64,000 bases of DNA from Halothiobacillus neapolitanus c2 (GCF_000024765.1 NC_013422.1:887501-951500), one strand, 5' to 3'. Counted from the first letter of the stretch, positions 35,529-46,669 are shown. A program made the numbers and translations. Notes: a model not told the origin generated them from the letters alone.

Positions 35529-36613
35529 GATCCTGTTCCCTTGATGACCGATTTGGCACTCTCTGGTTTGAAAAAACGTAAGCGCCCAAGGAAGGTGTCG
35601 CTGGCAAGAATGACAACGAACAAAATTCCCTGAAATACGATGACCGTTGCATCTGGCATATCCAGGCGTCTTTGGAGCATCCCACCCGCCGCGTCGATGC
35701 CGCCGAACAGAATGGCGACAGGGATGACTGCGAACGGGTTCTGCCGAGCAATGAAAGCCACCAGAATGCCAGTGAAGCCATACCCGGCGACCACGGCGGA
35801 ATTAGCGCTTCCCTGCACGGCCGCCACTTCGATTGCACCGGAAAGTCCTGCCGCCGCACCACCTACGGCGGCAGCGCCGACCACCCAGTAATTGACATTC
35901 AACCCCGCCATTTGAGCGGCACGGGGATTGCCACCGACCGCGCGCAGCGCGAGCCCGACGGTGGTGTACTTAAGGACAAGCCAGATAACCAGAGCGAACA
36001 CAATGCCGACAATCAATCCGTAATGGACATCCAAGCCCGGGATATTGCCGATCATGTGCGCATCCCCGATGGGTTGTGTCGCCGGTTTGTTGGTGCTGGC
36101 CGGATCCTTCAACGGCCCTTGGATGCAATAGTTAAGCAGGGCGATCCCGATGTAAGAAAGCAGCAGGCTGCTGATGGTTTCGTTGACACCTCGATAGTTG
36201 CGCAGCCAGCCGGACAGCGCGAACCAAAGTGCGCCCGTCAGTGCACCAGCGGTGAGCATGCCGATTTGCGCCGTCAGCGCCGAACTGTCGTGAAGCGCGT
36301 AGCCAACCACACCAGCCAACAGTGCACCTAGTGCCAGTGCACCTTCACCGCCGATCATGATCATGCCGGCCTGTGCCGGTATGGCAACGGCCAGACCGGT
36401 AAGAATCAGGGGAGATGCCAGAACAAGGGTGTTCTGCAAAGAGAAGCTCGAACCGAAACCACCCTGGTACAACGTCAGGAAGACCTCCGGCGGTGATTGT
36501 CCGACTAGCGCGACAAAGCCTGCAAATAGCAACATGGCGACTAGTATGGCGCCCGTCGGCACCAGCAGCGTCTCCGCGACGGGCAGCAAAAACCTCTTTG
36601 TGCCTGAGAACAT
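35525..36613 (-). CDS. BMP-family ABC transporter permease 1
   Basis: A 362-residue permease with LQNTLVLASPLILTGLAVAI, AGMIMIGGEGALALGALLAG and YRGVNETISSLLLSYIGIAL, typical of the YufP/NupB-like partner. About ten hydrophobic helices. It is separated from the binding-protein gene by 89 bp that include a small stem-loop, consistent with lower expression of permease than of binding protein. It starts at ATG 36613; no strong alternative was seen. Confidence 0.9.
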   Translation of the reverse strand: MFSGTKRFLLPVAETLLVPTGAILVAMLLFAGFVALVGQSPPEVFLTLYQGGFGSSFSLQNTLVLASPLILTGLAVAIPAQAGMIMIGGEGALALGALLAGVVGYALHDSSALTAQIGMLTAGALTGALWFALSGWLRNYRGVNETISSLLLSYIGIALLNYCIQGPLKDPASTNKPATQPIGDAHMIGNIPGLDVHYGLIVGIVFALVIWLVLKYTTVGLALRAVGGNPRAAQMAGLNVNYWVVGAAAVGGAAAGLSGAIEVAAVQGSANSAVVAGYGFTGILVAFIARQNPFAVIPVAILFGGIDAAGGMLQRRLDMPDATVIVFQGILFVVILASDTFLGRLRFFKPESAKSVIKGTGS

Positions 36614-36674
36614 GATGAATGGCTCTCCTGATTGAATAACTTGAGGTTGATAAATCTGGTGGCCGGACTAGGTT

Positions 36675-36697
36675 GCCCGTGCAAGCAACCGACGGGC
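36675..36697 (-). terminator. Possible attenuating stem-loop between binding protein and permease genes
   Basis: GCCCGT (36675-36680) pairs with ACGGGC (36692-36697) around an 11-nt loop, a few bases after the binding-protein stop. No T-run follows on the transcribed strand, so it would be an mRNA-stabilising or partial-attenuation hairpin rather than a full terminator. Confidence 0.3.
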
Positions 36698-36702
36698 GTC
36701 TG

Positions 36703-37821
36703 TCAGATCTGGCCGACGACACCTGCCACAAGGTAATTCATCCCCTCTAAAGCGACATCACGCTGGCCTTGGCTTACCCCCTCTGGAATCACGGTTTTTC
36801 CGTTGTTGTCCTTGAGCGGCCCCTTGAAGATCACATAGTCCCCTGTCAGCATCTCGGCCTTGATGGCATCGGCGGTTGTCTTCGCCTTTTCGGGCACGGC
36901 TTTGCCGTAGGGGCTCATCTTGACGAACCCTTCCTTTAGACCACCTCGCAGGAAATTGAGCATCGGCTTGCCTTCGTGGGCGGCATCTACAAGCATCTTG
37001 TAGGGTGTCGCCCAGACCCACTCGGCGCCGGTGAGGTATCCGTTTGGTGCCAATGAAGATTGATCGACGTGGTAGCCGGTGCAGTACACACCACGCTTTT
37101 CGGCGGTTTCGATGATGACTTTCGGGCTATCAACGTGACAGGTCACGACGTCGCAGCCCTGATCGATCAGGCTGTTGGCGCTTTCCGCTTCCTTGACCGG
37201 CATGGACCAGTCACCCGTGAAGATCACATGGGTCGTGAACGAGGGATCGACCGACTGAGCGCCCATCGTGAACGAGTTGATATTGCGCAATACCTGCGGG
37301 ATCGGCTTGGCCGCAATGAAGCCGAGTTTTTTACTTTTGCTGACGTGCGCAGCGACCACACCGCTCAGGTATTCGCATTCATCAATGTAACCGAAGAAAC
37401 TGCCGGTATTCTTAGGGTCTTTGGGGGTCCATAGGCCGCCACAATGGGCAAATCGAATTTTGGGATATTGCGCTCCGAGTTTGAGGACATAGGGATCGAA
37501 ATAGCCAAATGAAGTGGCAAAAACCAGTTTGGCATTATCCTGCTCGATCATTGCTTGCATGGACTTTTGCACAGCGATGGTCTCGGGGACGCGCTCTTCT
37601 TCCACTACTTTGATGTAGGGTAATTTCTTTATCTCGGCGACGGCTTCGGCGTGCGACTGGTTGTAACCGTAGTCGTCACGTGAACCGACATAGACGGCAC
37701 CGATGGTGAATTTTTCCGAGGCGGATGCCGTGCGAATACCTAATGAAATCAAGGTCAGGGCAGCGGCCGAGCCACCCAGTTGCGCCAGAGCCTTGCGGCG
37801 AGATTTATCGATTGTGCTCAT
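36703..37821 (-). CDS. BMP-family ABC transporter substrate-binding protein
   Basis: A 372-residue periplasmic BmpA/PnrA-type protein. The leader KSRRKALAQLGGSAAALTLI ending at ASA has a twin arginine, so Tat export is possible. Mature motifs are TIGAVYVGSRDDYGYNQSHA, KLVFATSFGYFDPYVLKLGA and LRNINSFTMGAQSVDP, with CDVVTCHVDSPKVI. Relatives bind nucleosides or purine bases. It heads the transporter-hydrolase operon, 40 bp downstream of a tsx-like porin gene. A paralogue is at 53243-54313. Confidence 0.92.
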   Translation of the reverse strand: MSTIDKSRRKALAQLGGSAAALTLISLGIRTASASEKFTIGAVYVGSRDDYGYNQSHAEAVAEIKKLPYIKVVEEERVPETIAVQKSMQAMIEQDNAKLVFATSFGYFDPYVLKLGAQYPKIRFAHCGGLWTPKDPKNTGSFFGYIDECEYLSGVVAAHVSKSKKLGFIAAKPIPQVLRNINSFTMGAQSVDPSFTTHVIFTGDWSMPVKEAESANSLIDQGCDVVTCHVDSPKVIIETAEKRGVYCTGYHVDQSSLAPNGYLTGAEWVWATPYKMLVDAAHEGKPMLNFLRGGLKEGFVKMSPYGKAVPEKAKTTADAIKAEMLTGDYVIFKGPLKDNNGKTVIPEGVSQGQRDVALEGMNYLVAGVVGQI

Positions 37822-37858
37822 GTTTGTTTTCTCTCTGAAATGTGTGAATGACGAGGGG

Positions 37859-38613
37859 TTTTAGAAGTGGTATTCGACGCGGACCATGGGTGTTTTGGCG
37901 AAAGCGCCGGAGCCTGCGGGTCCGTTGGCATCGTTACCGAATTTATTCTTCCAGTACTGATATTCGATGCCGGCCTTGAAGGTGCCTGGTTTATCCCAGA
38001 ACAGCTTGCCGACATCGGCCATGATTTGGGCATCGATATTGATTTCGGTTTTGGTTTGAGCGCCGAATTCATCCTTCCCTTTAGGCGCAATCAGGTTGGC
38101 ATATCCCTCGAAGGAGAAAGCGGAGTTTCCGATAGGGATACCCCAAGCGGCAGTCAGCATGGGGTGAACCTTATAGGAATAGCGAGAGACGCAGGTATTG
38201 GTGTAATCGTTGCAGGGTGCATTGCTTTCCCATAGGGCCAACAGGCTCACATTGAGGAAGCCTGGCACATCGAACATCACGGTTGGGCCGAGGACAAGCA
38301 TTCGTTTTTTCGAGTTATAGCCGGCATCTGTTTTCGTATTGAAATCGAAACCGCTGGTAATACCGAAGCCTTTAGCCACACCAACCTTCAGATCCTTGTT
38401 CATGATCTTGCCGATATCGAGCGTATTACGGTAGACCGCATAGACCTCCTGAGCGCCTGACTTACCATCGGGGCCAGAAGGATCCTTGCTATCGGAGAAC
38501 AGCGCATCGATGCTGAAGAAGTTGGTACCGTACTTGAAGCCACTGACGTGGCTGAAGTTCAGGATATTTTTAGAGATATCATTGCCTTCATAGGGTTCGG
38601 CGAACTTGGTGCC
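37859..38613. repeat. 755-bp identical duplication, copy A (partner 54350-55104)
   Basis: Line-by-line comparison shows no difference between 37859-38613 and 54350-55104. The identity starts 2 bp after the stop codon and continues to a silent A/G difference at 38614/55105; a few more silent changes follow, and the signal-peptide regions are unrelated. This points to recent duplication or gene conversion limited to the mature-protein coding region. Confidence 0.95.
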
Positions 38614-38805
38614 ATAGCGCCAGCTCAGTGAAGTATCACTCCAGTCGGCAGCCTGGGCTGCTGTGCCTAGGGATATGCTCAGGACGAGCCCGAGAACAAA
38701 TTTCTGGGGAATGGTCGGAGCAGCAGCCAATGGGTAATTCCCAACTGAGCGACGAGTAGGTGAAAGAGTTGATGTGGTCAGCAGTCGCGTGCGGTGAGTT
38801 GGCAT
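37861..38805 (-). CDS. Tsx-like outer-membrane nucleoside channel, copy 1
   Basis: A 314-residue beta-barrel precursor. The mature part starts after AAQA with ADWSDTSLSWRYGTKFAEP and ends VRVEYHF with a terminal Phe, the usual outer-membrane insertion signal. The leader is unusually long (about 52 residues, starting MPTHRTRLLTTSTLSP) and differs completely from copy 2, although the mature coding sequence is almost identical. AAGGA precedes ATG 38805. The Tsx/nucleoside-specific channel assignment fits the adjacent BMP binding-protein gene. An internal later start is possible, given the odd leader. Confidence 0.85.
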   Translation of the reverse strand: MPTHRTRLLTTSTLSPTRRSVGNYPLAAAPTIPQKFVLGLVLSISLGTAAQAADWSDTSLSWRYGTKFAEPYEGNDISKNILNFSHVSGFKYGTNFFSIDALFSDSKDPSGPDGKSGAQEVYAVYRNTLDIGKIMNKDLKVGVAKGFGITSGFDFNTKTDAGYNSKKRMLVLGPTVMFDVPGFLNVSLLALWESNAPCNDYTNTCVSRYSYKVHPMLTAAWGIPIGNSAFSFEGYANLIAPKGKDEFGAQTKTEINIDAQIMADVGKLFWDKPGTFKAGIEYQYWKNKFGNDANGPAGSGAFAKTPMVRVEYHF

Positions 38806-39185
38806 CGTTGATTTCCTTGTCTTTTGATAGAGGGGGAATACAGTGATTTAGAATCTGGCTGTTGTATGCAACGATGCATGCACTGAGCGTGCCATAATGG
38901 AGTTTATTTTCTTATCTCTTTGTAATTAAATGAAAAAATCTATTTATGCGCCAATTTCATATCCTGTTTTTTGCCACGGCCCGTACAAAAACTCAGCCTT
39001 TTGGTGCGAAAGTAGGGAAATTCTGTACCGTGTTGGTGCGTTTTTTCGCCTAAGCTACCAGCCGTTTCCGTTGCACGCCTGATCCAACTTTCACGATGGA
39101 ATAGTCTCTTGTGACCTTCTATGCGTAGACTGGGCTGAAATTACCTATACTCGGACCAGAAATTTTTGAATGGCGACCACTCCGT
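38806..39185. other. Divergent regulatory interval tsx-like / second GntR gene
   Basis: A 380-bp AT-rich gap between divergent starts. No credible gene. A quasi-palindrome GTTGTATGCAAC (38861-38872), next to ATGCATGCA, lies about 60 bp before the tsx-like start and may be an operator variant. The promoters of the tsx-BMP-hydrolase operon and of the GntR gene should be here. Confidence 0.5.
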
Positions 39186-39902
39186 ATGAAGCAAACAGCT
39201 GAACAGACCACGGTAAAACCTGTCGCGACGAAATATGTGTACGACGCGCTGAAGGAAAAAATCCTCAGTTTTGAGATCTATCCGGGTAGCCGGGTGACCG
39301 AATCTGAACTGGCAGATTTGTTCATGGTGAGTCGCACGCCCGTTCGCGAAGCGCTGCTTCGGCTGGAAAACGAAGGCTTCCTGACTATCCGGCCGAAACA
39401 AGGATGTTTCATCAAGCCGATCAATATCGAGGAACTGGGCGAGTACTACGGCGTGCGCACGGCGCTTGAAGTGGCGGCGGTCGAGGGGGCTTGTCATTAC
39501 ATGCCGGAAAGCGAGTTGCAGCATTTGCTGCATCTGTGGTCGCCCGACCAGGCATTGGTGGAGCACAGTGCCGATCAGATGGAAGATAAGGACGAGTCGT
39601 TTCATATTGCCTTGGCTCTCGGTAGTGGAAATTCGACGCTTGTCCGATACCTTCAAGACGTCAACGATCACATTCGCATCATCCGCCGCGTGGACTTTCA
39701 AGACGAAGAGCGGATCAAGCGAACCTATGCCGAACACCACGCGATCATCGAAGCAATTCTCGGCCGCGAGGTCGATAAGGCCCGCAACCTGATGAAGCGT
39801 CACATCCAGCGAAGCCAGGACTTCGCCAAAACCCTCACCCTGACGCAATTGGCTAAGAAGAAGGCGGGTGTCAGCCGTTTCGAACAGGTGAAAGCGTTGT
39901 GA
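39186..39902 (+). CDS. GntR family (FCD-type) transcriptional regulator 2
   Basis: A 238-residue regulator: winged helix at about residues 15-80 (KYVYDALKEKILSFEIYPGS, then VTESELADLFMVSRTPVREA), FCD effector domain at about 90-220 with AEHHAIIEAILGREVDKA and MKRHIQRS at the usual metal-ligand positions. It diverges from the tsx-BMP-hydrolase operon and is its likely controller. It converges with the dioxygenase gene with no bases between the stop codons, so the transcripts must overlap. Confidence 0.92.
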   Translation: MKQTAEQTTVKPVATKYVYDALKEKILSFEIYPGSRVTESELADLFMVSRTPVREALLRLENEGFLTIRPKQGCFIKPINIEELGEYYGVRTALEVAAVEGACHYMPESELQHLLHLWSPDQALVEHSADQMEDKDESFHIALALGSGNSTLVRYLQDVNDHIRIIRRVDFQDEERIKRTYAEHHAIIEAILGREVDKARNLMKRHIQRSQDFAKTLTLTQLAKKKAGVSRFEQVKAL

Positions 39903-40844
39903 TTATTTCTGTCGGTACGCGTACGTCTGATTAAAGCGGGACGTGATCCAGTCATCCGAAAAGATGGGTTCATACCGGCACGGCGTTTTGGGCGTCACGC
40001 ACGAGTCGAAGCATGCCACCCGGGTTTTCGTATTCGGTTCGAGAAAGAATGGGATCGAATAGCGATCGACGCCCAGTGGCGGCACGACCCGGTGCGGCGT
40101 CGACTGAAACACATCGTTGCTCCAGCGCTGCATGAGATCGCCAATATTTACCACCAGCATGTCCGGTTCGTAAGGAACGCGAATCCAGTCCTGCCCTCGG
40201 GGTTTGACCTCAAGCCCACCCACGGCATCCTGCGCCAGCAGGGTGAGGCAACCATAGTCCGTGTGAACTCCGGCACTAATTTGTCCTGCGTCTGTTACCG
40301 GCGGATAGTGAATCATGCGCAGTACGCTGGTCTGGTCGTCGAACAGCGGATCGAAGTAATCAATCGGTAGTTCCAGCGATACCGCCATCAGTGCCAGTAG
40401 ATTCAGACCCGTTTCGCTCAACCGCTGGTAATACCGTTCAACAGTCTCCTTGAAACCCTCAAATTGAGGGTACTGGTTTGGGCCGTAGAAAAGATCGCCC
40501 GCCCGCACCCCGGGATGCGTCGGGCCCAGGTCGCGGGACATGTCGAAAGTTTCTTTGAAATCCGCTGGGGTTTCGGGCGACAACTGCTCCGCGCCTACCT
40601 TTCCGTAACCCCGGTGATGCGACGAGTTTTCGATGCTGATGCGCATCTTCTCTTCAAGCGGCTGGGCGAAGAACCGGTGGGCCAGCGTGAATATGTCCAC
40701 GAACTCTTCTGTGGACAGATTGGTGTTCTTCACGGTGAAAAACCCGATGTCACAGCAGGCGCGATAGAGTTTTTCGGCTTCTACGCGCACGGCTGGGGTG
40801 ATCGTTCTGGCGTGAGCAACAGCGGGGTCGATTAACGGCAGCAT
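39903..40844 (-). CDS. 2-oxoglutarate/Fe(II) dioxygenase, isopenicillin-N-synthase-like
   Basis: A 313-residue DIOX_N/2OG-FeII oxygenase. The iron ligands are in HTDYGCLTLLAQD (His and Asp) and STPHRVVPP (His); the 2-oxoglutarate Arg is in DRYSIPFF. ATG 40844 has GGGAG upstream and matches the usual beginning LPLIDPAV, so I discarded a 26-residue extension. It ends the uraH-xdhABC-guaD operon. A similar oxygenase gene (PA0147) lies near purine genes in Pseudomonas. The substrate is unknown; hydroxylation of a purine or pyrimidine base or N-methyl purine is a fair guess. Confidence 0.85.
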   Translation of the reverse strand: MLPLIDPAVAHARTITPAVRVEAEKLYRACCDIGFFTVKNTNLSTEEFVDIFTLAHRFFAQPLEEKMRISIENSSHHRGYGKVGAEQLSPETPADFKETFDMSRDLGPTHPGVRAGDLFYGPNQYPQFEGFKETVERYYQRLSETGLNLLALMAVSLELPIDYFDPLFDDQTSVLRMIHYPPVTDAGQISAGVHTDYGCLTLLAQDAVGGLEVKPRGQDWIRVPYEPDMLVVNIGDLMQRWSNDVFQSTPHRVVPPLGVDRYSIPFFLEPNTKTRVACFDSCVTPKTPCRYEPIFSDDWITSRFNQTYAYRQK

Positions 40845-40888
40845 GGCGGGTTCTCCCAAGTCAGTTGGGCTGGTCGGGCCGGTTCGAA

Positions 40889-41380
40889 TCAATAGGCGAT
40901 CTTGTCGGGTTTCGCACGCCATTCGTTGAACGGCAGGATTGCTTCTTTCTCCAGCAGGCGAATGGTCGGGATCTGACGGTCCGGGATGTCCTTGGCGATT
41001 TCTTCATACAGAAAGGCGTCGTCGAACCCGATGTCGGCGGCGTCCTGACGCGAATTAGCGTAATAGATCCGATCCAGCCGCGCCCAGTAGATGGCGCTCA
41101 GGCACATGGGGCAGGGCTCACAGCTGGTATAAATCTCGCATCCGGACAGATCAAATGTGTTCAGCACCTGACAGGCAGCGCGAATGGCGCTGACTTCAGC
41201 GTGCGCGGTCGGGTCGTTAGCAGATGTGACCTGATTGAATCCAGTAGCGATGACTTCCCCATTACGGGAGATCACGGCGCCGAACGGGCCACCGAAACCG
41301 GCAATCATTTTTTCTCTTGAAAACTCAATGGCTTGACGCATGATTTGCTTTTCTTGTTCGTGCACAACGTGGTCACACAT
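40889..41380 (-). CDS. guaD: Guanine deaminase (cytidine-deaminase fold)
   Basis: A 163-residue zinc deaminase that would convert guanine to xanthine for the dehydrogenase encoded upstream. Zinc motif: HAEVSAIRAA with His and Glu, and CEPCPMCLSAIYW with the Cys pair. AIEFSREKMIAGFGGPFGAV and the C-terminal ILPFNEWRAKPDKIAY resemble Bacillus-type GuaD, including the aromatic C-terminal end that closes the partner's active site. It overlaps xdhC by 8 bp and lies 44 bp before the dioxygenase gene. Confidence 0.9.
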   Translation of the reverse strand: MCDHVVHEQEKQIMRQAIEFSREKMIAGFGGPFGAVISRNGEVIATGFNQVTSANDPTAHAEVSAIRAACQVLNTFDLSGCEIYTSCEPCPMCLSAIYWARLDRIYYANSRQDAADIGFDDAFLYEEIAKDIPDRQIPTIRLLEKEAILPFNEWRAKPDKIAY

Positions 41381-42398
41381 GGTTGATGGTCCTCAGGTAG
41401 GGGGGGATATGGTTTTCGGCTGCGGCACTGTGCTGAATCAGAATCTGGGCACAGACCGAGGCGGCGATGACGGCAGGGGATTTGCCCTGGATTTCTGGCA
41501 GGCCGATGGGGCAGGTGAGCCGGGAGATCTGTGGCGGGGTGAGACCGCGGTTCTTGAACTGGCGGTCAAAGCGGATCTTCTTGGTTTTCGAGCCGATTAA
41601 CCCGCAATAACCGAAACGGCCGCTGCGCAAGATGGCCTCAACGATATCGAAATCAAGTTGATGGCTGTGAGTCAGCACGAGAAAGGTGGTCCGATCTGTA
41701 CCGCGATTCACATATGCCTGCCATTCGGTGGTGCATATTTTTTGGACATTGGCGGTCGTGGCGAAGCCCAATTGTTTGGCCCGGCTATCGATGAGCGTTA
41801 GGTCAGCATCCAGATGCTGCATGCTTTGGATCAAGGCTTGACCTACATGCCCCGCCCCAAAAATGACGATATTCAGCGCCCGAGGGGCAATGGGCTCAAT
41901 CAATGCCATGCGGTCTGTTTCGCGTTGCCGCTGGTCATCGGTCGGCGCGGCCAGCAACACGGTTCGGGTGCGTGCGGTCAGATCAGATAACAGCCAAGCT
42001 GAAGGACGCTCGGCTGAGATACCTGCTGTTTCTCGATCGGTATCCAGGAATGTCGCCAGTTGATCAAGCCAGGCGAACTGTTTTGGCCGAATTCTCTCGA
42101 AAATCAGTTGCACCATGCCACCGCAGCATTGATCGAAGCGCGGTGTCAGTGGTGTGCTGTGTAGGCTCAGCTCATGAAATGGCGTCTTGGAGGGCGGTTG
42201 GTTCAGTAATTCGCGTGCGTGCTGAATGGCGAAGAATTCCAGATGGCCACCGCCAATAGTGCCTTGCGTACGCTGCGGGAAGACGGCCATGTGCGTGCCT
42301 TTTTCCCGGGGGGATGAGCCCTTGACCACGCCGACGCTCACCAGCACGAAGTCTTCTGGCTGATTGTTCAGGCGGGCGAGGGCGGTCCAGTCAAGCAT
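41373..42398 (-). CDS. xdhC: Xanthine dehydrogenase accessory protein XdhC
   Basis: A 341-residue chaperone that binds molybdenum cofactor, promotes its sulfuration and inserts it into XdhB. Family features: GSSPREKGTHMAVF with GTIGGGHLEF near the N-terminus, a Cys-containing FDQCCGGMVQLIFER, a Rossmann-like segment IVIFGAGHVGQALIQ, and YCGLIGSKTKKIRFD near the end. Overlaps of 8 bp with xdhB and guaD show translational coupling. Confidence 0.94.
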   Translation of the reverse strand: MLDWTALARLNNQPEDFVLVSVGVVKGSSPREKGTHMAVFPQRTQGTIGGGHLEFFAIQHARELLNQPPSKTPFHELSLHSTPLTPRFDQCCGGMVQLIFERIRPKQFAWLDQLATFLDTDRETAGISAERPSAWLLSDLTARTRTVLLAAPTDDQRQRETDRMALIEPIAPRALNIVIFGAGHVGQALIQSMQHLDADLTLIDSRAKQLGFATTANVQKICTTEWQAYVNRGTDRTTFLVLTHSHQLDFDIVEAILRSGRFGYCGLIGSKTKKIRFDRQFKNRGLTPPQISRLTCPIGLPEIQGKSPAVIAASVCAQILIQHSAAAENHIPPYLRTINHV

Positions 42399-44767
42399 GG
42401 GTAAGCGCCTGGTCAGGTTTGCATTCCCGTTCGCGCAATTTCGCGCACGCCATCAGCACGCGTTCTGGTGTGGCCGGTGCGTCGATCTGCGGGTGGCGTC
42501 CGTAATCTGCTAGGCTCGCCACGGCATCGTTCAGTGCGTTGAATACACTGATGCCGAGCATCAACGGCGGTTCACCCACGGCCTTAGAGCGGTAGACCGA
42601 TTCTTCGCGGTTCGGATCGCAGCGCAACTGAATATTCATTATTCTTGGCCGATCACCGCAGGCCGGAATCTTGTAGGTGGACGGCGCGTGGGTGCGCAGG
42701 ACGCCACATTCGTCGTACACCAATTCTTCGGTTGTCAGCCAGCCCATGCCCTGAATGAATCCCCCTTCGACCTGCCCCGTATCAATCGCCGGATTGATGC
42801 TGGCACCGCAATCGTGAACGATGTCCACGCGATCGACCTTGTATTCGCCCGTCAAGGTATCCACGGTCACCTCCGACACGGCAGCTCCATAGGCGAAATA
42901 GAAGAATGGGTGCCCTTTGCCCGATTCTGCGTTGAAATGGATTTTCGGTGTACTGTAAAAGCCGGTCGTCGAGAGCGAGATGCGGGCGAAATAGGCTTTT
43001 TGGATCAGCGCGTTGAACGCGATCAGCTTGTCGCCCACGATAACGCCCTCGGCGGTGAAGCGAATCGTCGCCGCATCGACCGAATAGTGCTCCGCGGCAA
43101 ATTCAGTCAGCCGCCCCTTGAGGATGAGTGCCGCATTGCGTGCCGCCTGCCCATTCAAATCACAACCGCTCGAGGCGGCCGTTGGCGAGGTGTTCGGCAC
43201 CTTGTCCGTCGTGGTGGCTGTGATCTTGATTCGATCGATTTCCACCTGAAATTCTTCCGCCACAATCTGCGCAACCTTGGTAAACAGGCCCTGGCCCATT
43301 TCCGTGCCGCCATGGTTGAGGTGGATGCTGCCATCGCTGTAGATGTGCATCAGCGCACCGGCTTGATTGAGGTGTGTTGCGGTGAACGAGATGCCGAACT
43401 TCACTGGCGTTAGGGAGAGACCCTTCTTCAGGTAGGTGTTTTCCCGATTGAACTGCATGATCTGCGCGCGTCGTGCCGTGTAGTCGGCCGTCGTTTCCAG
43501 CTCGGAGATGATCTCCGGCAGGATGTTGTCGGTCACGGTCATGAAGTAGGGTGTCACGTTCCGGCCCGCCGGGTCATCTGCGGGGCCGTAGAAATTGATC
43601 TTTCGCACATCGAGCGGATCCTTGCCTACCTGATAAGCGATCTCGTCAATCACGCGCTCGATCGCGACCATGCCCTGAGGCCCGCCGAATCCGCGGAAGG
43701 CCGTGTTGGACACGGTGTGGGTTTTGCAGCGATGGGACACAATCGAAACGTGTTCGAGGTAATAGGCATTGTCCAGGTGAAACATCGTGCGGTCGTTGAT
43801 CGAGCCGGACAGATCGGCCGACATGCCGCAGCGCGAGGCCGCTTCAAAGGCAATGGCCTGGATACGCCCCTGACCATCGAAACCGACGTCGTAGCGGATA
43901 AGGTAATCGTGGCGTTTGCCGGTAATCGTCATGTCATCATCCCGATCGAGCCGCAGCTTGCTCGGGCGCCCGGTGTGGTGCGTGACCAGCGCGGCGATGC
44001 TGGCAAACAACGCGGGCTGGGATTCCTTGCCACCGAATCCACCGCCCATGCGACGGACTTCGACATTGATGGCGTGATCGGGCACGCCAAGCACGCGGGC
44101 GCAGCAATGCTGGATTTCGGTGGGGTGCTGAGTCGAGCTGAAAATCTTCAAATCACCATCTTCACCGGACAGCGCGAGGGCGATATTGGATTCTAGATAA
44201 TAGTGATCTTGCCCGCCAATTTTGATTTCGCCCTGAAGGCGGTGTTTTGCCTGCGCTAGGTGCGCCTCGGGTTCGCCGCGTCGGAAGGTCTTGCTCGGCA
44301 GCACGAAGGAATCGGACGCAAGGGCATCACGCACGGTGATAAGCGCGGGTAGCGGCTCGTATTCGATTTGTGCCAGGGCGGCGGCTTTGCGCGCAATGTC
44401 GATGTGCTCTGCGGCAACGGCAAATAGCGATTGCCCCACGTACTCGACCAATCCATCTGCAAAGATCGGATCGCCCTCAATCACCGCGCCGAAATCGTTT
44501 TTCCCGGGCACGTCGCTTGCCTGAATGACTGCCATCACGCCGGGATAGGCCTTGACCGCGTCTAAATCGAGTCTGAGAATTTTCGCATGCGCCTGCGTGC
44601 TCTGCGCGATATAGATGTGCAGCAGGTCGCGGGGTTCGGACAGATCATCGGTGTACAGTGCCTCGCCGCTGACGTGTTTGATGGCGCTATCGTGTTTAAC
44701 CGACGCGCCGACGCCCGAGTTGACGTGGTCCGCACGGATTTGGTTCACAGTGATGCCGTGGATGGGT

Positions 44768-44775
<8 letters not shown>
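42391..44775 (-). CDS. xdhB: Xanthine dehydrogenase molybdopterin-binding subunit XdhB
   Basis: A 794-residue large subunit that hydroxylates hypoxanthine to xanthine and xanthine to urate. Molybdopterin-binding and active-site motifs are MGGGFGGKESQPAL, FRGFGGPQGMVAIE (with the substrate-orienting Arg), GGTEMGQGLFTKVAQIVAEE, AASSGCDLNGQAA and the C-terminal KAVGEPPLM with the catalytic Glu. It overlaps xdhA and xdhC by 8 bp each. The layout uraH-xdhA-xdhB-xdhC-guaD places guanine entry, oxidation and the next step after urate oxidation under one promoter. Confidence 0.96.
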
Positions 44776-46282
<1,507 letters not shown>

Positions 46283-46284
46283 GT

Positions 46285-46638
46285 TTAGCTGCCTCGGTAG
46301 GTGCTGTAGCCGAATGGCGATACGAGAAGGGGAACATGGTAGTGATCCTGAGTGCTCGAAATACCAAAACGAATCACGATCTGATCCAGAAACAGTGGGT
46401 CGGGCAAATCGGCATAATGTTGACGAAGATAGTTCCCCATATCGAATACCAATTCATAAACTCCGGTAGTGAAGGCTTCACCACTGAGAATGGGAGCATC
46501 GCAACGACCGTCAGCGTTCGTGATGTGTGTCGATAGATATTGAGGCTGATTATCTACCCACTTGTGCAGGAGCAGCCGTACATCCGCCGCCGGTTTGCCG
46601 AGGCTGGTATCTAAAATGTGCGTAGTGAGTGCGCTCAT
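46285..46638 (-). CDS. uraH: 5-hydroxyisourate hydrolase (transthyretin-like)
   Basis: A 117-residue enzyme hydrolysing the PuuD product 5-hydroxyisourate to OHCU. Diagnostic features: N-terminal ALTTHILDTSLGKPAADV with the active-site His, a central Arg in GRCDAP, HYHVPLLVSPFGYSTY and the C-terminal tetrapeptide YRGS. ATG 46638 fits the family start; the longer ORF upstream was discarded. It is first in the uraH-xdhABC-guaD-dioxygenase operon, 31 bp downstream of a candidate operator. Usually uraH neighbours uraD; here they are in different operons. Confidence 0.95.
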   Translation of the reverse strand: MSALTTHILDTSLGKPAADVRLLLHKWVDNQPQYLSTHITNADGRCDAPILSGEAFTTGVYELVFDMGNYLRQHYADLPDPLFLDQIVIRFGISSTQDHYHVPLLVSPFGYSTYRGS

Positions 46639-46669
46639 CTTGACCTTCTTGTTTCGCAGTTTTGAATAT

